From the NCBI GenBank assembly GCA_002432795.1, contig DJGU01000105.1:1-10344 (forward strand): DNA of 10,344 nt. Direction: 5' to 3'. This stretch comes from Anaerolineaceae bacterium UBA5838. Its GTDB lineage: Bacteria; Chloroflexota; Anaerolineae; Anaerolineales; Anaerolineaceae. How positions within the stretch are numbered: position 1 is the stretch's first letter; every line of letters begins with the position of its first letter. The notes beneath the pieces are model-generated. The model made no database searches and had not been told where the DNA came from. It was given only the letters and a program-made list of their open reading frames with translations. The position numbers and the translations under genes are program-made. Below, piece after piece: positions 8,519 through 10,344 of the stretch.

Positions 8519-8550
8519 AAAACGCTATGTGCTGATAAAGACACATAGCG
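8519..8550 (-). terminator. Leader terminator hairpin of the kam operon
   Basis: On the minus strand CGCTATGTG (8550-8542) pairs perfectly with CACATAGCG (8531-8523) around a ten-base loop, followed at once by TTTT (8522-8519) and an AT-rich stretch. This is an intrinsic-terminator layout, although the T run is short. The 5' arm overlaps the P1 3' strand of the lysine riboswitch (8548-8544). The Shine-Dalgarno of kal (AGGAG, 8507-8511) lies outside the hairpin, so control is more likely transcriptional than translational. Confidence 0.75.
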
Positions 8551-8705
8551 CTCCATGCAAGTGCATGACAGTGGCCGACCTTCGTTAGGCTCACCAAGGC
8601 TAAAGAGAGGACTCTCTTTTTACCCTTCGGCGACGGATAATTCGTTTCTTCTCCCAGTCCCGGGATAACCGCGAAGTCCCTACACAATCCGCCGCGCCTC
8701 TAATG
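8544..8705 (-). ncRNA. Lysine riboswitch (L box) aptamer
   Basis: Read on the minus strand, the leader contains the conserved L-box blocks: AGAGGCGCG (8701-8693), GCCGAAG (8631-8625) and ACTGTCA leading to TGGAGCGCTAT near 8572-8545. Stems can be drawn by eye. The P2 tip is TTATCCC/GGGAGAA (8668-8662 with 8655-8649) with loop GGGACT (8661-8656). P3 is AAAGAG/CTCTTT (8619-8614 with 8607-8602) with loop AGTCCT (8613-8608). P4 is CCTTGGT/ACGAAGG (8599-8593 with 8585-8579). P5 is CATGC/GCATG (8567-8563 with 8558-8554). The L2 and L3 loops are complementary over six positions (five Watson-Crick, one G-U), the kissing interaction known for this class. P1 is CATTAG with CTATG (8705-8700 with 8548-8544), weakened by one bulged U. 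It directly precedes a lysine-degradation operon, so the ligand fits the pathway. Confidence 0.93.
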
Positions 8706-8726
8706 ATAAGTATTCAATTTGAAGAG

Positions 8727-8755
8727 ATTATAGCGTGAAATTAGGATTTTCGGAA
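8727..8755 (-). promoter_or_regulatory. Promoter of the kal-kamE operon
   Basis: A perfect TATAAT lies at 8732-8727 on the minus strand, with a weak -35 candidate TTCCGA (8755-8750) at 17-base spacing. Transcription would start near 8720, about fifteen bases before riboswitch P1, giving a leader of roughly 220 bases. The poor -35 means the assignment rests on the -10 and its position. Confidence 0.6.
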
Positions 8756-8843
8756 GGGCAAAATGGCAAATTTCGCATGAAAATCTGTGAATAATTTTTA
8801 GGACTTTATACAATGTTTATACATCCTTTTTTGCAGCAATGTC

Positions 8844-8870
8844 GGATGGGGCGGGGGAGTTGGGTATAAT
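8844..8870 (+). promoter_or_regulatory. Promoter -10 of the divergent gene, with G-rich spacer
   Basis: TATAAT at 8865-8870 lies 30 bases before the ATG at 8901. No good -35 is seen at normal spacing (TCGGAT at 8842-8847). The stretch just upstream, 8844-8864, is G-rich, with runs of 2, 4, 5 and 3 Gs on the coding strand. AGGTGA three bases before the ATG serves as the ribosome binding site. Confidence 0.5.
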
Positions 8871-8900
8871 AGCGTCTGATTTTTGAAATATAGGTGACTT

Positions 8901-9317
8901 ATGGCGATAAAGACAACTGAAAGCGGTACCACGCTTCGTAATCGATTGGCGCGCTCGATCGTTCTGGCGATCCGCATGCTGATGCAGCAGGGCAGTCCGG
9001 ACGAAAAGAGCCTGGATATGGCAGCTTACATTGTCCTGGCGCTGGAAAAGATCAATGAAACCATTGATGCGGCTGTTTTAGCCTGGGAAAAGCGCGATTA
9101 CTGGGTGAAGGCGGATCAGTTCCGTCAGGAATGGGCTTGGATCGAAGGCAGCCACGCGCGGCTGAAAGCTGCGGTTTTGGCACAAAACTGGGCAGAGATC
9201 GCGACAGAAGCCATTTCAGTGGGGCAGCGTTTTAGCAAGGTGAAGATTGCAGAGAAAAATCGGATTCGTGAACCCTGGGTCGGCGCGTGGAATGCGCTGA
9301 AACAATCTACAAAGTGA
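8901..9317 (+). CDS. Hypothetical protein, 138 residues, helical
   Basis: I do not recognise this family. The protein is 138 residues, rich in Ala, Glu, Lys and Trp, with no signal peptide, no membrane segment and no cysteine. Predicted by eye it is almost all alpha-helical: helices around 10-30, 37-65 (ALEKINETIDAAVLAWEKRD), 69-98 and 100-120. Six tryptophans in the second half of the protein (as in EWAWIEGS and EPWVGAW) are a distinctive trait. It has codon use like its neighbours, a good ribosome binding site (AGGTGA) and a -10 box, so it is very probably a real gene. It is divergent from the lysine operon and sits about 180 bases from that operon's promoter, so shared regulation is possible but not shown. 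It could be a small conserved protein restricted to one phylum. Confidence 0.8.
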   Translation: MAIKTTESGTTLRNRLARSIVLAIRMLMQQGSPDEKSLDMAAYIVLALEKINETIDAAVLAWEKRDYWVKADQFRQEWAWIEGSHARLKAAVLAQNWAEIATEAISVGQRFSKVKIAEKNRIREPWVGAWNALKQSTK

Positions 9318-9320
9318 CAG

Positions 9321-9340
9321 CCGGATAATTGGATTTTTTT
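9321..9340 (+). terminator. Weak possible terminator after the 138-residue gene
   Basis: A short stem CCGG/TTGG (two G-C and two G-U pairs, loop ATAA) at 9321-9332 is followed by A and seven Ts (9334-9340), starting four bases after the stop codon. The stem is marginal, so this is only a candidate. Confidence 0.25.
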
Positions 9341-9392
9341 CAGCGCTAAATCGGTGGGTGGGTATCAAATCTGTAAAAAATACTTTTAGGTT

Positions 9393-9406
9393 ATGATAAG
9401 TATCAT
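9393..9406. repeat. Short palindrome ATGATA-AG-TATCAT
   Basis: Perfect 6-base arms separated by two bases in an AT-rich spacer between the 138-residue gene and the remnant at 9468. The extended stretch resembles a Fur-type box (about 14 of 19 positions by eye over 9392-9410), but no iron gene is nearby, so I leave the role open. Confidence 0.3.
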
Positions 9407-9467
9407 TATCGCAAGCATTATCAACGAGGAAGTCCAGCTATTTCGTTGAATAAGGTGCGCTGATAAA

Positions 9468-9731
9468 TCAAAAGTCAGATTCGTACATCACGATGTGTTT
9501 TGCATGCAAAGGTAGATTTGATAATTCGGCTGCAAAAAATGTTGGATATTCCTGCATCTCCATTTCGTTCAATTTAGATATCATGAGCCATTCCGGATGT
9601 TCTGGTACATCAAACAGTGCCTTGCTGTTTGATGTGATGACATAGCTAGGATCGCATTTCATCAGGAAGTAGAACGCCAATTCACGGCAGTTCAGTCCGT
9701 CAAGAATCCCACCTTTCCTTGGAAAAAGTTT
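9468..9731 (-). pseudogene. Possible 3' remnant of an unknown gene
   Basis: The minus-strand frame is open from a TGA at 9734-9732 to the stop at 9470-9468, 87 codons. The protein-like part includes ELAFYFLMKCDPSYVITSNS and LFDVPEHPEWLMISKLNEME. There is no ATG before the internal Met at about residue 23; only TTG or other rare starts are available, and no Shine-Dalgarno fits. Its composition is that of a real globular protein, so I read it as the C-terminal piece of a decayed gene, or a small gene with an unusual start. Upstream, other minus-strand frames hold further short protein-like pieces (for example PLLGDAWSMAKAWNRQQFEK near 9790-9860) broken by stops, which fits decay or successive frameshifts. 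I do not recognise the family. Confidence 0.3.
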
Positions 9732-9734
9732 TCA

Positions 9735-9895
9735 TGAATGAACACCAGGCGCTCTACTCTACCTCAAACTTCCAGCTCATTTCCTCCCAAACTTTTCGAA
9801 TTGCTGCCTATTCCAGGCTTTCGCCATGCTCCACGCATCCCCCAACAGAGGAATAAAGTGGATCCCGTCCGTCTACGGTGGGCACAGGTCGCGGT
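9735..9895. other. Spacer without a supported gene
   Basis: Apart from the stop-broken minus-strand fragments mentioned for the remnant to the left, I see no gene with a start, ribosome site and convincing protein on either strand. A small hairpin, CCGT-CT-ACGG, lies at 9869-9878. The region from 9735 to the window end seems non-coding overall. Confidence 0.4.
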
Positions 9896-9923
9896 TTGGA
9901 AGTTAGAACTTATGTGCTATAAT
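9896..9923 (+). promoter_or_regulatory. Extended -10 promoter with no gene seen downstream
   Basis: TTGGAA (9896-9901), a 16-base spacer, then TGC-TATAAT (TATAAT at 9918-9923), a perfect -10 with the TGn extension. Transcription would begin near 9930 and run into the hairpin-repeat region at 9967-10209. No open frame with a ribosome site follows within the window, so it could drive a structured leader of a gene beyond 10344 or a small RNA. Confidence 0.45.
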
Positions 9924-9966
9924 ATACCGGTAAGTTAATCTCCCGCATCTTAACATACAAAATCCG

Positions 9967-10016
9967 TTTGCAGTCAAACAATGATCTTGCCCTATCAAAA
10001 AACGTTGCAATTAGTG
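9967..10016. repeat. Hairpin repeat, copy A (degenerate)
   Basis: Aligns without gaps to copy B at 10159-10208, with 37 of 50 identical positions, including blocks CAGTCAAA, CTATCAAAAA and AGTG. The stem TTGCAG/TTGCAA (9968-9973 with 10005-10010) is preserved; at one position the pair is G-C here and A-T in copy B, a compensatory change. Confidence 0.55.
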
Positions 10017-10036
10017 CACATGGTGCAAATACCGTA

Positions 10037-10059
10037 CGGAGGGGGCTTGTCTCCCTCCG
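10037..10059. repeat. GC-rich hairpin
   Basis: CGGAGGG (10037-10043) and CCCTCCG (10053-10059) are perfect inverted arms around a nine-base loop. No T run follows, so it is not a standard intrinsic terminator. It lies between the two hairpin repeats. Confidence 0.6.
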
Positions 10060-10152
10060 CCAACAGTCGCATATACCAAGATTACGGCTGGGGCCACCTT
10101 CACAGGTCAGGCTGGACAAGCCGCGTTCTCCACCCTCGCGATAACGCTTTAA

Positions 10153-10209
10153 CCACTTTTTACAGTCAAAATCCGTTCTTACGCTATCAAAAATCGCTGT
10201 AAAAAGTGG
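10153..10209. repeat. Hairpin repeat, copy B: 13-bp perfect inverted repeat
   Basis: CCACTTTTTACAG (10153-10165) is the exact reverse complement of CTGTAAAAAGTGG (10197-10209), with a 31-base interior. It shares its interior with copy A about 192 bases upstream. It could be a small mobile or palindromic repeat, or a structured RNA element. No coding region is associated with it. Confidence 0.75.
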
Positions 10210-10297
10210 AAAAACTCCGCCATCCTGGGAGTAGGATTAGGTGCAAAATTCCCATCAGCGGATTACCCTGCAGATCGGCAACCTTTTACTAGCCAAA

Positions 10298-10344
10298 AAT
10301 ATCTTGTCAAGATATCTGTCAAAAATATCTAATGCGAATATCTA
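10298..10344. repeat. Tandem repeat with 13-base period, cut by the window edge
   Basis: ATATCT occurs at 10299, 10312, 10325 and 10338, exactly 13 bases apart, mostly within AATATCT followed by six more variable bases (first two units contain GTCAA). The first two units also form a palindrome, ATATCTTG-T-CAAGATAT, at 10299-10315. The array is AT-rich and continues past the end of the window, so its size is unknown. Confidence 0.65.

Noticed and set aside
8501..8720. Cobalamin riboswitch, expected because KamDE needs B12
   Set aside because: No B12-box; all conserved blocks fit the lysine class instead.
8703..9403. Shared 11-mer ATGATAAGTAT at 8703-8713 and 9393-9403
   Set aside because: An AT-rich 11-base match within 10 kb is expected by chance.
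9391..9410. Fur box
   Set aside because: Only a partial match by eye to the 19-base consensus, and no iron-related gene next to it.
9425..9440. RNase P RNA-like start (GAGGAAGTCC)
   Set aside because: None of the other conserved RNase P blocks follow.
9738..9938. 66-codon plus-strand ORF
   Set aside because: Low-complexity translation, no ribosome site, and it runs through a promoter-like sequence.
9910..10119. 69-codon minus-strand ORF
   Set aside because: It covers hairpin repeat A and the GC hairpin, has no ribosome site and no recognisable protein character.

Overview
The window carries a lysine-fermentation operon on the minus strand, read from about 8720 down to 1, and a non-coding-looking tail from 9318 to 10344. 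Gene order in the direction of transcription is kal, kce, kdd, kamA, kamB, kamC, kamD, kamE; kamE runs off the left edge. The organism is probably an anaerobic amino-acid-fermenting bacterium. Moderate GC content and the character of the small hypothetical protein at 8901-9317 make Chloroflexota (Anaerolineae) my first guess, but nothing here proves it.

Pathway: KamA (radical SAM/PLP) turns L-lysine into L-beta-lysine. KamDE (adenosylcobalamin/PLP) turns beta-lysine into 3,5-diaminohexanoate, and KamB/KamC are the predicted ATP-using reactivase of that B12 enzyme. Kdd oxidatively deaminates the product to 5-amino-3-oxohexanoate. Kce reacts this with acetyl-CoA to give acetoacetate and 3-aminobutyryl-CoA. 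Kal removes ammonia to give crotonyl-CoA. Later butyrate-forming steps are not in the window. Catalytic residues are intact in KamA, KamD and the visible part of KamE. The last four genes are tightly packed (8-, 1- and 8-base overlaps), and the upstream genes each have their own Shine-Dalgarno.

Regulation is the most interesting part. The roughly 220-base leader between the kal start and a TATAAT box (8727-8732, minus) holds a lysine riboswitch (L box), with all arms and a six-pair L2-L3 kissing loop recognisable. The 3' strand of its P1 stem is also the 5' arm of a terminator-like hairpin. This arrangement predicts that lysine prevents termination, i.e. a genetic ON switch for lysine breakdown, opposite to the usual OFF logic at lysine biosynthesis and transport genes.

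Right side: a divergent promoter drives a 138-residue hypothetical protein (8901-9317). Beyond it are a possible gene remnant (9468-9731, minus), a good extended -10 promoter (9896-9923, plus) with no gene after it, two related hairpin repeats about 192 bases apart flanking a GC-rich hairpin, and a 13-base-period tandem repeat that continues past the window edge.
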